A DNA stretch of 50,535 bases from Chitinispirillaceae bacterium (GCA_016930275.1 JAFGHA010000161.1:1-50535); one strand, 5' to 3'. Shown: positions 34,313 to 43,693, numbered from the stretch's first letter. A program made the numbers and translations. Notes: generated by a model not told the origin, from the letters alone.

Positions 34313-36106
34313 TTATTTTTCCGCGGTATCATCCTTTACGCAGCGGAAACCTATATTACCAAGTCGCAATTCGGGGTTGTACGCCGTACGGTTCGCGCTG
34401 CGAAGACTATTGCCGTCATTGTTCCAGCCACCCCCGCGTACCACCTTGAGTTTGCCCTTCGCCGGCCCCCGGGGATTCTTCTCCGAGGCATTTCCGTAAT
34501 ATGCCACATCGTACCAGTCAGAGCACCATTCCGCGACATTTCCGTGCATATCATGCAGATTCCAGCCGTTCACCTCAAACGATCCCACCGGCACCACCTT
34601 CCCCCGGAACACCCCGGGCCTGCTGCCGCCGAACGGTTTCTGCGCATCGAAATCAGCCTGTCCATCCGTGATCGTCACACCCGTTGAAAACGGCGTTCTG
34701 GTACCTGCTCTGCAGGCGTATTCCCATTCAGCCTCGGTCGGTAGCCTTTTGCCGACCTTCTTGCAATAATCCGCCGCCTCCTGCCAGGTAACATTAGTCA
34801 CCGGACACGCTCCGCACCCTTTCGAGGGAACAGGATTGTACCCCATGATTTTTTCAAATTCCTCACGGGTCACTTCAAACCGGTCAATATAGAACCCATC
34901 GAGTTTCACTTTATGCGTCGGTAATTCATCCACTTCTCCTGAATTGAACTGCGACCCCATAACGAAGGTTCCGGGAAACACCCAGACTATTTTCTCCTTA
35001 TATCCGGCCGACTCAGATATACCTGTTTCCGTCGCCACCGGTTTCTTCACCACCGAAGTGAGTACGGTATCCACTTCCACCAGCTTACCGATCGCCTTCG
35101 GGATTTCATCGAGAATCTTTCCGAGATCCTCCTTGACACTTACCGACGTTCGTGAAAGAATCTTGTCCCGAAGTACATCGACCATTTTGAGATCCAGAAT
35201 ATGGGTACTTCCGAGCAGACCGAGATCTCCCACAATGACCACATCCACCCCCGCCTTTGATCCGATGCGCGATATGCACGAATCGGTGAAGCACTCAAGC
35301 AGCCGGTCGCCGCCTTCCGCGTGCAGCAGCTTTTTAACTTCGTCAAGAAAGAGCACTTTCGCTCTGGTCGTCTGGGAAAACTCCCGCGCGACACTGTTCG
35401 AGATATGCTCGAGATCATCCCGGGATGCGTCCCGGGATTTTACCGAAAGAATGGCAATGGAAGGTTGATCGCCCTGGAATGCCTGTTTCGTCATCGAGCG
35501 CGCATCACCCGCAGCAGAAAGGGCAACCTGCGGTTTCCCCGGATGTACGACACCTCTGCTTCCTTTGTTCAGCACGGTTTTCAGCGTACTTTCCCGCGGC
35601 AGAATTTTCACCGATCCATGAACTACCTCCACCGTGGTTGTTCCGGCATCATCCACCTGGATCGATAGTTCAGCCGCCGCGACATCGATGACGGCCGCCG
35701 GACTCTGTAGTGTAAAAAGAAGAACAAACCCGGCCTGGGGAGGTGCCTTGAGATACAGGGAACCCTTTTCCATGGCACACTTCATCCGGATAACGCCGCC
35801 GGCCCGGTCAATCAGAAGATTGTCAAAACTGATCGTTGTCGACTGCCGAAGTATCAGTTCAATAAGGGGTTCAAAGGTCAACTGGAGCGATGCCCCCGAC
35901 GGAAGCAGCAGCGTCGTTCCGGAGTTGAGTTTTGAGGTGTCCTTAAAGACATCCTTCCGGGAGGTTGTTTTTGACCAGGCGGTAATTTCTCCCTTTCGTT
36001 CGATGATTTTACACCGTAGAAGCTCCGGTTGTTCCGAAGCGAAAACAATACCCGCGCACAGCAGACACCCCCCGATACCAAACCATATTCTCCGCATACT
36101 TCTCAC
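34313..36106 (-). CDS. FecR-like / CsgG-like / SUMF1-domain fusion protein
   Basis: A 597-residue secreted protein. Signal peptide 1-23; FecR-like domain about 30-200 (LNSGTTLLLPSGASLQL, VEVVHGSVKILP); CsgG/TolB-N-like domain about 215-345 with the CFTDSCISRIG signature; then a SUMF1 (formylglycine-enzyme-like) domain 375-592: FPGTFVMGSQFNSGEVDELP, VTNVTWQEAADYCKKVGKRL, LPTEAEWEYACRAG, MHGNVAEWCSDWY and VVRGGGWNNDG. The two copper-binding active-site cysteines of true formylglycine enzymes are absent near the end (RSANRTAYNPELRLGNIGFR), so this is a structural or ligand-binding domain. Divergent from the TrmH gene. The combination suggests an envelope protein with regulatory or binding function (inference). 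Confidence 0.85.
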   Translation of the reverse strand: MRSMRRIWFGIGGCLLCAGIVFASEQPELLRCKIIERKGEITAWSKTTSRKDVFKDTSKLNSGTTLLLPSGASLQLTFEPLIELILRQSTTISFDNLLIDRAGGVIRMKCAMEKGSLYLKAPPQAGFVLLFTLQSPAAVIDVAAAELSIQVDDAGTTTVEVVHGSVKILPRESTLKTVLNKGSRGVVHPGKPQVALSAAGDARSMTKQAFQGDQPSIAILSVKSRDASRDDLEHISNSVAREFSQTTRAKVLFLDEVKKLLHAEGGDRLLECFTDSCISRIGSKAGVDVVIVGDLGLLGSTHILDLKMVDVLRDKILSRTSVSVKEDLGKILDEIPKAIGKLVEVDTVLTSVVKKPVATETGISESAGYKEKIVWVFPGTFVMGSQFNSGEVDELPTHKVKLDGFYIDRFEVTREEFEKIMGYNPVPSKGCGACPVTNVTWQEAADYCKKVGKRLPTEAEWEYACRAGTRTPFSTGVTITDGQADFDAQKPFGGSRPGVFRGKVVPVGSFEVNGWNLHDMHGNVAEWCSDWYDVAYYGNASEKNPRGPAKGKLKVVRGGGWNNDGNSLRSANRTAYNPELRLGNIGFRCVKDDTAEK

Positions 36107-36271
36107 TACTCCTTGCCCGTTGTCCTTAAAATCGTTCTGTCCGCCTGAATTATTTTTTGGGGTACCTGATGCTACTATTTAATTCTATAGTATATCATTA
36201 CAGCAATGCAAGTCGAGGAGTAAATCACCGGGTTTCCGGACAATTACCATTGCAGGGAACGAATCCGACAG

Positions 36272-37105
36272 ATGATTTCATCGGTAACTGACGTCACTTC
36301 CATTGACCACCCCGGGCTTGTCCACTACCGGTCCCTGAAACGCTCCGCAGAACACCGGGAACAGGGTTTTTTCATCGTCGAGGGGAACAAGGTGGTCGAG
36401 CGGTTTCTTGCAGGCGGTCTGGAAGTGATTTCGATACTGCTCACCGACAGCTGGTTCGCCGCCTGCAGGGAAAACCTTGAAAAACGGGCGGAACGGATTT
36501 CCGTCTATCGCGCACCCGGTCGACTTTTCAGATCCATCGTCGGGTTCAATTACCATCAGGGAATACTGGCAGTCGGAAGAGTTCCTCCCCCTCAGCCGCT
36601 TTCCTCGCTTGCTGAAACTTCAACGACACCGCGCCTTTTCGTCGCATTGGATTATCTGAGCAGCGCCGAAAATACCGGCGTCATCATCAGAAACTGTGCC
36701 GCATGCGGTGTTCAGGCCGTCATCTCCGGTCCCGACTCCTCCGACCCGTACCTTCGCCGGTCAATCCGCAACTCAATGGGAAACATATTCAGATTATCGA
36801 TAAACTACAGCCACAATCTGGCAGAAACTCTCGCCGAATTGCGAAGCCGGTTTGGTTTCCGCATTGTTGCCGCCCACCTCAGCAACCGGAGTATCTCCAT
36901 GCACGATGTCAACTTCACCGGTAACTGCTGTATCGTCCTTGGCAACGAACAGGAAGGGGTCGGCCGTGAAGTACTCGACCAGTGTGATGTGGTAACCGCA
37001 ATACCGATGCAGGCAGGTGTCAACTCGTTCAACGTCGCCTGCGCAAGTGCCATAATGCTCTACGAAGCATTCCGGCAGAGAACGGCAGCATCCTCCCGAG
37101 GGTAA
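36272..37105 (+). CDS. TrmH/SpoU-family RNA 2'-O-methyltransferase
   Basis: A 277-residue SPOUT methyltransferase for tRNA or rRNA ribose. The N-terminal substrate-binding domain (HREQGFFIVEGNKVVERFL) resembles the RlmB/TrmH group. SAM-binding knot motifs: motif 1 SSAENTGVIIRNCAACGV, motif 2 CIVLGNEQEGVGREVL, motif 3 IPMQAGVNSFNVACASAIML. All three are intact. The substrate base cannot be told from the sequence. It precedes a B12-type radical SAM gene by 43 bases on the same strand. Confidence 0.92.
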   Translation: MISSVTDVTSIDHPGLVHYRSLKRSAEHREQGFFIVEGNKVVERFLAGGLEVISILLTDSWFAACRENLEKRAERISVYRAPGRLFRSIVGFNYHQGILAVGRVPPPQPLSSLAETSTTPRLFVALDYLSSAENTGVIIRNCAACGVQAVISGPDSSDPYLRRSIRNSMGNIFRLSINYSHNLAETLAELRSRFGFRIVAAHLSNRSISMHDVNFTGNCCIVLGNEQEGVGREVLDQCDVVTAIPMQAGVNSFNVACASAIMLYEAFRQRTAASSRG

Positions 37106-37148
37106 TTCCTATGTTGCGCCGGTCGGCGGCAGCCAGTAGATTATTACC

Positions 37149-38627
37149 ATGCTATTCTCCGCCGAACCTGTAGACGTCCTGCTTACTTATCCCAAAGACG
37201 GTTTACGTCTCTTTCAGTCGATGATCCCCATTGGTCTGGTGAGTATCGGATCGGTTCTCAAACAGGCCGGATATCGTGTCTGTATTATTGATTTCAACCA
37301 TTATACAAACGATTTTGCTCGGCACCTTGAACAGCTGCGCCCCGCAATAGTCGGTATCGGTGGAACCACCCCCTCGCGCAGCGGCAGTTTTCTCACCGCA
37401 CGGCTTACCAGGAAGGTACTGCCCAACGCGTTGATAGTTTACGGAGGCGTTCACGCATCCTTTACCGCCGCCGAAGTGCTCGATGCGATTCCCTCAATTG
37501 ACGTTGTTCTTAAAGGTGAAGGAGAACATTCTTTTCTCGATCTCTGTAATGCCGTCATCCGAAAGATGGGTCCGGTGCCCGACGATCTGCCCGGAATATG
37601 CCGCAGGACGAAGGGAGGTGTAACCGAAAGCAAGCCGGAGCGCATCAACGATCTCGGTCTTCTCCCGATACCCGATCGAGATCTCCTCAGCGACAACTAC
37701 GGTCTCGAAATGGAATTCATCGGCGGACAGGGCGACTTCATCATGACTTCACGCGGGTGTCCGGCCGCATGCAATTTCTGCAGTGCCTCACGCATGTTTC
37801 CCGGTGGCGTACGGTTACGGCCGATGGACTCGGTGATGAACGAAATAGAATATCTGCGTAAACGGAAGAATCTATCGGGTATAAAACTTTTTGACAGCAC
37901 CTTTACCGCCAACCGCGATCATGTTGAACAGTTCTGCCGGCATGTTCGGGAATTCAAACTGCCGTGGGAGTGTGAAATTCGTGCCGATACCGTTGACGAA
38001 TCGCTCCTTAGATTGATGAAAGAGAGCGGATGTTACTATATCAATATCGGCATGGAAACCACCGACATGGTGCACCTGAAACATATAGCGAAGGGTATTT
38101 CTCCTTCTCAGGTCCTTGACACATTGTCAATCTGCAGCAGACTGGCTATCCGATCGAAAGTATTTTTCACCTTCGGCCATATCGATCAGACATTCGGTGA
38201 ATGTCTCAAGGATATCGATTTCATCAGCTGTAACCGGCACCGCATCGATTTTTTCGCCGTCACCGTGGGAATGCGTATCTATCCCGGTACCCGCCTCGAA
38301 AAAGAATGCAGGGATAAAAACCTTCTCGGAAAACAATTTTCATGGGTCAAAACATCGAAACGGTTCGCCAATCTGCTGGTCTTCGAACCGGGTGACGTTC
38401 CGCTGCTGTTCCAGAAGCAGCTGGGTCCGATCAGACTTTTTACCGTTCTACTAGTACTGCTCAGCCGGAGACTGGTATGTACGGAACGGTTCCTTGTCCG
38501 CATGCTCATTGAAAACGGCAAGAGTATCGGTAAATTCTTCAGATTGCAGATTATCTATCTTGGTCACCGGTTGGAACGGTTGTCCGGGAGGCCGGCAAAT
38601 ATGGCGATACAGAGTAAGGAACGGTAG
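37149..38627 (+). CDS. B12-binding-type radical SAM protein
   Basis: A 492-residue protein: N-terminal cobalamin-binding-like fold (about 10-150; VVLKGEGEHSFLDLC and YGGVHASFTA) and a radical SAM domain with TSRGCPAACNFC (C204, C208, C211), then NLSGIKLFDSTFTANRDHVE and YYINIGMETTD. Similar in layout to the protein at 27126, but clearly diverged from it and lacking its glycosyltransferase neighbours. The last 80 residues have hydrophobic stretches (RLFTVLLVLLSRRLV) that may touch the membrane. Likely modifies lipids or small molecules; the substrate is unknown. Same strand and probably same transcript as the TrmH gene. Confidence 0.87.
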   Translation: MLFSAEPVDVLLTYPKDGLRLFQSMIPIGLVSIGSVLKQAGYRVCIIDFNHYTNDFARHLEQLRPAIVGIGGTTPSRSGSFLTARLTRKVLPNALIVYGGVHASFTAAEVLDAIPSIDVVLKGEGEHSFLDLCNAVIRKMGPVPDDLPGICRRTKGGVTESKPERINDLGLLPIPDRDLLSDNYGLEMEFIGGQGDFIMTSRGCPAACNFCSASRMFPGGVRLRPMDSVMNEIEYLRKRKNLSGIKLFDSTFTANRDHVEQFCRHVREFKLPWECEIRADTVDESLLRLMKESGCYYINIGMETTDMVHLKHIAKGISPSQVLDTLSICSRLAIRSKVFFTFGHIDQTFGECLKDIDFISCNRHRIDFFAVTVGMRIYPGTRLEKECRDKNLLGKQFSWVKTSKRFANLLVFEPGDVPLLFQKQLGPIRLFTVLLVLLSRRLVCTERFLVRMLIENGKSIGKFFRLQIIYLGHRLERLSGRPANMAIQSKER

Positions 38628-38666
38628 TGAAACTCTCCCAGCGGCATGAGCAGATATTCCGGCATA

Positions 38667-39179
38667 TTATTTCTGTTCCGGCATTCCCGGATGATGCTCT
38701 ATAATTTCTTTGCAAATTTCCCAGTTGTTTTTCAATAGATGCCCGGTTCTCGATTTGATATGATGCCAGAAGCAGATCGATGAAATACAGATTGCACCAA
38801 GCAACATGAATGTGAATGGCTTATTAACCAGCTTATCAGCAGCGGCAAGTGCGACAAATGACAGAATGACACTGCCGACAAAAAGCACTCTGCTTAAATG
38901 GCTTTCCGACCGCAATTTGGCAAGTCGCCCCGCAGCACGTGGTAGATAACACTGAATCTTATCATACGCTTCTGAAACGGAAGTTCCATCCGCGAGTTCC
39001 TTCGGACCCCATATGCAATCGGCAATTTTTTTAAAGAACACATTCTTCTCTTTTTCTTCCCCTGCCAGCGGGTTGTTTGTTTCATTCGGTCGCATCAGGT
39101 TCTTCAAAGATGAGAGCATAAAACCAACAGCTCCCAGCATTGCTCCTAGAACATACGCTGAAATCATTAATGCCATCAA
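38667..39179 (-). CDS. Small membrane protein, unknown function
   Basis: A 170-residue protein with an N-terminal helix (MMALMISAYVLGAMLGAVGF), a charged cytoplasmic stretch with NPLAGEEKEKNVFFKKI, and two more helices near VLFVGSVILSFVALAAAD and FTFMLLGAICISSICFW. No conserved family motif recognised. It lies downstream of the GH45 gene on the same strand with a 113-base gap, and converges on the radical SAM gene. Codon use is slightly AT-richer than in neighbours. Confidence 0.6.
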   Translation of the reverse strand: MMALMISAYVLGAMLGAVGFMLSSLKNLMRPNETNNPLAGEEKEKNVFFKKIADCIWGPKELADGTSVSEAYDKIQCYLPRAAGRLAKLRSESHLSRVLFVGSVILSFVALAAADKLVNKPFTFMLLGAICISSICFWHHIKSRTGHLLKNNWEICKEIIEHHPGMPEQK

Positions 39180-39292
39180 AGTGCGGCATCACCGGAAGAT
39201 AAAAGGAGGTTTGCGTGCAATACTCTTCAATAGACGCGCTTGAAAAGCAACAAACGATGCTCTCTGTTTTAAAGCTTCCTTATAAGCAGCCT

Positions 39293-40585
39293 CTAATTGC
39301 CGATTCTTGAAATATCCTTTATCTTCTGCGGACAGGATACTTTCATATAAACGACATTCGGGTTGCTGGTCATCTGAAACCAGGTAAGGTACCATTCACA
39401 CCCGCGCATAAGGTCTGCCTTATCGCCGAAGGCAGCCTGGCACATGCCGCGGATACAGTCCGCATTATTCCCGCAGGTACTGTGAAAACCGCCGTATCGT
39501 TCTCCCAACGGAGCGTTGTTCCACTGGCGGGAACAGCCGTTGAGCGCGCCGACACCACCGCCCGGAATCAGGAGGTCGAACGCGTCGTTGCCGCCGTCAC
39601 CGATGTTGATAACCTGAACGATCATCTGTTTTCCCTGCAGAGATCCCTGAAAGTCAAGCTGGAAACAGTCCCCGCAATTGGTGCCGGAATTATTGAACGC
39701 GGCCCAGCCGTAGGAAACCTTGCTGTTGATTTCTATCGGACTGTAATCCCAGCATTGAAACGAGGAACCGCCGTCACACCCGCTTCCGGCACCCTGATCC
39801 CACAGGTCGTTATTGCTGATATCACACATTCTCATATTTGAATGCCATCCGCAGTGAGGTTTGCAGCAGTCCCAGTAGCGGGTGGTGCGGGCCTGCTTCC
39901 CGTTGGTGACGGGGGGAAGTCCTTCGTCATTCGACCCGTTATCTTCAAGAACGATATCCGGAACATCGGTCGAATACGAATTGATTGCCATCTTTCGGAT
40001 ATCGTACCCGTCTTTTTTCACTTCAAGTGTATCGATAACTTCCTTCACGTCTGCATATCGTTTCAATAGTGAAGACTCAAACTGCAGTCCCTTTCCCGAC
40101 AGGGAAAGTACCCGGTTTTTCAGGTTTAAAACATTAAACATCCCGGTTCTGTTCCCGATCTGCAATTTGACGATATACAAGGCAACGGTTGCATCATCCT
40201 GAAACAGTTTAATGGAATGAGTTCCCGTTCCCATAGTCTTTTGCACCGCACTGCTGACTCTTTTACCTTTGTGGTCAAATACTTCGAGTCGTACCGTCTG
40301 CAGACGTTCGGCGATAGCAAAGAAAAGAGTGCCGTTCCGAAAAGACAGTATACTGGAAACCGGATTGTCGGTAATAACGGAAGTATGAGTCATATCAATA
40401 AAAAATCGTCCATCCCAATCGGTGTTTTGTGACTCATCGGCATTGACCAGCTTCACCTGAGCACCCTGAATGGGTTGATGGTTTTCATCGACCACCCGTC
40501 CTCTGATACCAATCTGCTGTCCGTATCCGGAAGAAACGGCTGACAACACAGTTAAAGCGATTAAACATACGATACCTTTTAACAT
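39293..40585 (-). CDS. Secreted GH45 endoglucanase
   Basis: A 430-residue cellulase. Signal peptide 1-22 (MLKGIVCLIALTVLSAV); carboxypeptidase-regulatory-like repeat 25-62 (IRGRVVDENHQPIQGAQVKL); a beta-sandwich like the Por/FlgD tails, here internal at 78-155 (LQTVRLEVFDHKGKRV); then a GH45 catalytic domain from 231. The domain opens with TTRYWDCCKPHCGW (D239 as the general base) and contains AFDLLIPGGGVGALNGC (D337 as the general acid). Its many cysteines suggest disulfides. Start 40585 is chosen for the AAAGG ribosome site and for the signal peptide; the frame upstream to 40693 lacks both. Bacterial GH45 enzymes are rare and known from Fibrobacter. Confidence 0.9.
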   Translation of the reverse strand: MLKGIVCLIALTVLSAVSSGYGQQIGIRGRVVDENHQPIQGAQVKLVNADESQNTDWDGRFFIDMTHTSVITDNPVSSILSFRNGTLFFAIAERLQTVRLEVFDHKGKRVSSAVQKTMGTGTHSIKLFQDDATVALYIVKLQIGNRTGMFNVLNLKNRVLSLSGKGLQFESSLLKRYADVKEVIDTLEVKKDGYDIRKMAINSYSTDVPDIVLEDNGSNDEGLPPVTNGKQARTTRYWDCCKPHCGWHSNMRMCDISNNDLWDQGAGSGCDGGSSFQCWDYSPIEINSKVSYGWAAFNNSGTNCGDCFQLDFQGSLQGKQMIVQVINIGDGGNDAFDLLIPGGGVGALNGCSRQWNNAPLGERYGGFHSTCGNNADCIRGMCQAAFGDKADLMRGCEWYLTWFQMTSNPNVVYMKVSCPQKIKDISRIGN

Positions 40586-40979
40586 TTTTACCTTTCGTCG
40601 AACGGAAACAAAAACTGTTACCATTAAAACTATAATAAATAAATTGTGACCGGTTAGCTCTATGACGTTCATCGAACTGCCATTACCCCCCAAAAAAACA
40701 GCATCACCGTTTCAGACGCCTGAACATCGTCGGTTTCCCGGCAAATGCCACCTCAGTGAGTTCCCGATGTTCGTCAGTTTTGGTTCTGCAGATAGAAATC
40801 GGCAAAGGAGCAGACAATGGTGATGCTTCAGCTGTGGAATTGCTGTCCATAAATGCTTGCTTTCGGAATGTTAATTTTTTTAAAGACTACGAGACTAAAA
40901 ATATACCACTGCAACCGGGAAGGATTTTAGGCTGCAGTGGTTTGGATCTGTTGTAGAAAAAACGATTACCTTGAATCGC
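40586..40979. other. Intergenic region between esterase and GH45 genes
   Basis: About 390 bases without a credible gene; a 66-codon open frame at 40756-40956 on the plus strand has no ribosome site or family resemblance. A hairpin with a T-rich tail (40896-40940) ends the esterase transcript. The rest probably carries the GH45 promoter, unassigned. Confidence 0.45.
40896..40940 (-). terminator. Terminator of the esterase gene
   Basis: Minus strand: CCACTGCA, 19-base loop, TGCAGTGG, then TATATTTTTAG. It lies about 40 bases past the esterase stop. The 8-bp stem is perfect. Confidence 0.65.
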
Positions 40980-42059
40980 TTATTTTGTCAGCAGCAATTC
41001 AGACTGGTGGAGCACGGAGTGCCCGTCACTGATTTTCAAGAGATAGCAGCCGGCTGGAAGCTCTGCGGTTCTAAGACTGCCGGAGTAGGCATCACCCGAT
41101 CGCTTGAGTGCTGCTGCAGAGAAGACCAGTGAACCCTTCATAGTAAAAAGCTGTGCCGACAACTGACGGTTTCCGGAAACAGTGAATGCAATCTGTAGTG
41201 CCGAACTGCCCATGGTCAGAGTTGCCGGCAAACGGTTTTCGGCCTTCGCTACTTCCTGTCGCATTGCAGTCACATCTTTAAGCGGATGCGCCTTGAAAAA
41301 CGCCAGGAGTTCTTCACTGGAATTGACGCTGACCTCGTCCATTGAATACCAGTGACCCTTGCCTTCGATGCTGATCAGTACCACCTCACTGTTTTCGTCA
41401 CACGGACCCCATGTCTGTTTTGTCGCAGCCGATCCCGATTTACCTGACGGGTAGGGTTTGATGGTTTCTGAATTTGAAGGGCAGCCAAGATGATTGCGCC
41501 AGGCTGAAAGCGTTCCGGCCACACCGCTGAACCCGACAACATCGTCGGTGGTACCGTGGATATGCATGATCGGTATCGGTCGGGTACTTGTGGCAGTAGC
41601 ACCACCCATCGGATAACCGGAAACCGGACCGACCGCGGCAATTTTGTCGGACATTTTATTGGCAACATGGTAACTCATCATGCCGCCCATGGAGAAACCC
41701 GACACATAAATCCGTTTACGGTCAATTTTGTGGCGGCTGTCCATGGTGTCGATAATCGCCTTGATGAAATCAAGATCTCTATTTCCCGAGATATCCCAGC
41801 TTTTATTGATCCCTTCCGGAAAAACGACAATGATTTTTTCACGTTCGGCAATCGGCTCCCACTTGGAGGCGTTCTTCTGATACGCGGCATCCTGATTCAT
41901 GCCGTGCAGCTGAATGATAAGCATCGGGTTCGAGAGTCCTGAGGGAGCAATAACCGTCATCTGGCGGGTTTGTGAACCGACCTGAATATTCTCTGCCCTG
42001 ATGATTGATCCCCACATAAGTGCAACCAGTACACTACAAAACATTACTCTGCTGCGCAT
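40980..42059 (-). CDS. Secreted CE1/PHB-depolymerase-like esterase with C-terminal sorting module
   Basis: A 359-residue alpha/beta-hydrolase. Signal peptide about 1-22; nucleophile in VSGFSMGGMMSYH, acid in HGTTDDVVGF, histidine in GKGHWYS, giving a complete Ser-Asp-His triad; the oxyanion region is IIQLHGMNQD. This matches poly(3-hydroxybutyrate) depolymerase and feruloyl/acetyl-xylan esterases, of which a hemicellulose esterase suits the neighbourhood. A beta module at the end (LPAGCYLLKISDG) resembles those of the pectate lyase. Start 42059 has AAAGGA 5 bases upstream; the frame to 42065 would place the first ATG on top of that site. Separate unit between YkgJ and GH45. Confidence 0.85.
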   Translation of the reverse strand: MRSRVMFCSVLVALMWGSIIRAENIQVGSQTRQMTVIAPSGLSNPMLIIQLHGMNQDAAYQKNASKWEPIAEREKIIVVFPEGINKSWDISGNRDLDFIKAIIDTMDSRHKIDRKRIYVSGFSMGGMMSYHVANKMSDKIAAVGPVSGYPMGGATATSTRPIPIMHIHGTTDDVVGFSGVAGTLSAWRNHLGCPSNSETIKPYPSGKSGSAATKQTWGPCDENSEVVLISIEGKGHWYSMDEVSVNSSEELLAFFKAHPLKDVTAMRQEVAKAENRLPATLTMGSSALQIAFTVSGNRQLSAQLFTMKGSLVFSAAALKRSGDAYSGSLRTAELPAGCYLLKISDGHSVLHQSELLLTK

Positions 42060-42295
42060 ATACATCCTTTCACCATGGAGGATTTTACGGTATTAAACAC
42101 AATTACCCGCAGACGGACTTCCTGGACCCGGTCTCATTTCCAGCCACCGCAACAGCGGTACCCTTCAGCCGAATACCCGAACAGAGCGGATCATTTAGCG
42201 TTGAGATGCTCTCCCCTGATTATTTGTGGAACCAACCGGCGATACAGTTCAAATCATTCCGCCCGGAACTGGCGATGTGTTTCTGATCATAAAGA

Positions 42296-43078
42296 TCACG
42301 GGGTTTTCATACGTTCCCGGGCAATCTCATTGGCCCGGGCGCAGACTCGTTCCAGTATCCGCCGTTTCACCTTTTCCACATCCTTTTCAGGAATTTCCAG
42401 AGATACGGTGGAAAGATTGGTTTCCACCCATTCAAGGGCATAAACAAGGGGGATTATCTCGGGAGGTCTGTTCATCAGAGTAGACCATTCTATCGAGAAT
42501 GATTCACACATTTTTACTGTAAGGGGAAGCTGCCGTATTCCCGGATTAAAAGGATTGGAACACAGATCACTCGGCGAGAGCACCGAATATTCTCTGCACC
42601 GCGAAGGACGCCAGGGGTAAATGCTGCAGGATCCATCTACCAGAAACGGACAATATATGGACAATGCAAAATAGCGTCGGTTGAGTTCCCGAACGGTTTC
42701 CGCATCCGCCCCCTCGCGGTATAGTGCAAGCAGCGGCTCAAGCAATCCTGCCTCAGAAAGACGACTGACCGCATCGGAAAACGTGTTCAGAACTTCCATT
42801 CTTCTCTTTTCCGGAAGGCGGGAAACGACATCGGCAATCAAAGCAGCTTCCGGAGGAGAAAGCGGAACCATCTGCTGACAGCACACCCCGCAACCGGCCC
42901 TGCAGGATACCTGCTTGTCGAACGTTGCGGCGATTGCAACCCCCTTTTCAGTGAGAATATCGCAGAGCGGAATGAGGTCGTAAACCAGTTTCCAGAAAAG
43001 CTGAGCCCCATCACTTTCAGCAAGTGGATACTCTATGATCGCTTCGGGAAAATCGAGTTCGATGGTGTGTAATGACAT
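42296..43078 (-). CDS. YkgJ-family cysteine-cluster protein
   Basis: A 260-residue cytoplasmic protein. The cluster CRAGCGVCCQQM (C-x3-C-x2-CC) is followed by IYCPFLVDGSCSIYPWRPSRCREY, giving the conserved cysteines of the YkgJ/Fe-S or zinc-binding family (UPF0153). The rest is helical. Start ATG with GGAG 7 bases upstream. The function of the family is not known; metal binding is likely. It is alone, 230 bases before the esterase gene. Confidence 0.85.
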   Translation of the reverse strand: MSLHTIELDFPEAIIEYPLAESDGAQLFWKLVYDLIPLCDILTEKGVAIAATFDKQVSCRAGCGVCCQQMVPLSPPEAALIADVVSRLPEKRRMEVLNTFSDAVSRLSEAGLLEPLLALYREGADAETVRELNRRYFALSIYCPFLVDGSCSIYPWRPSRCREYSVLSPSDLCSNPFNPGIRQLPLTVKMCESFSIEWSTLMNRPPEIIPLVYALEWVETNLSTVSLEIPEKDVEKVKRRILERVCARANEIARERMKTP

Positions 43079-43249
43079 GGGTTACTCCGGTTTTTACCCT
43101 CGAAAGAGGTATTCAGAAAAGGTAAATATAGGTGTAACGGTGCCTGATTACAAGCAGGATGGAGCAATGGAAGTTTCATGGCTTTCTTCATTTTTTCAAC
43201 TGACGATTATTTTCAGAAAGGTGGCTATTACTCCGGCAATTAAATATGA

Positions 43250-43690
43250 CTAAGCGACATACTTTACTACCGGACTAATAATAAAAAAAAGCAATTTCGC
43301 AAGCCAGCTTATATTCTGTCTTTGTATCCCTATTGCTTTCAATATTACCAGCAGTGTTCCGACTGAAAAACAATGAGGCATGATTTTTTTGAACCGGGAT
43401 ACTCTCGATTCTTCTTCAAGAGAGGCCAAAGATGTTATAAATAACGTAAATGATGATGTAAACCAGATTGTTAGTGCTAAAAACATTGTGGAAAAGAGAA
43501 AAATCCATTTTTTCCAGTCAGTCTTCTCATCACTGAGAGAGATTAAGAGAGATTATTAGATCGTGTCCCTGAAGAACAGACATAGAAACCAAACCTATAA
43601 AAATAACAAGAATGATAAACCAGAGCGGTTTAACAGCATCGCTCAAATCAAAAAGAATATCGACTGAAGAAAACAGTGAAGTGCAGAAAT
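43250..43690 (-). pseudogene. Membrane protein gene broken by a 10-bp tandem duplication
   Basis: The 5' part (from about 43690) reads DILFDLSDAVKPLWFIILV, then IFIGLVSMSVLQGHDLI, and then hits TGA. The 3' part in another frame reads DEKTDWKKWIFLFSTMFLAL and continues to the stop at 43250. Removing one copy of the 10-bp direct repeat at 43536-43555 joins both halves exactly (GHDLIISLSDEKTDWKKW), so a duplication is the cause. The protein would have about three membrane helices. No start codon or ribosome site is visible on the 5' side, and its reading frame begins inside the end of the preceding gene, so the true 5' end may also be lost. Confidence 0.75.
43536..43555. repeat. 10-bp tandem duplication (AGAGAGATTA x2)
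   Basis: Two exact, adjacent copies of AGAGAGATTA inside the broken membrane gene. Ten bases shift the frame by one; loss of one copy would restore it. Confidence 0.9.
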
Positions 43691-43693
43691 TAG

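Noticed and set aside
39189..39395. 68-codon minus-strand frame overlapping the end of the GH45 gene
   Set aside because: Most of it lies in another frame of the cellulase gene and no start signal is placed well for the remaining part.
40756..40956. 66-codon plus-strand frame between esterase and GH45
   Set aside because: No ribosome site or family resemblance, and it spans a likely terminator hairpin of the opposite strand.
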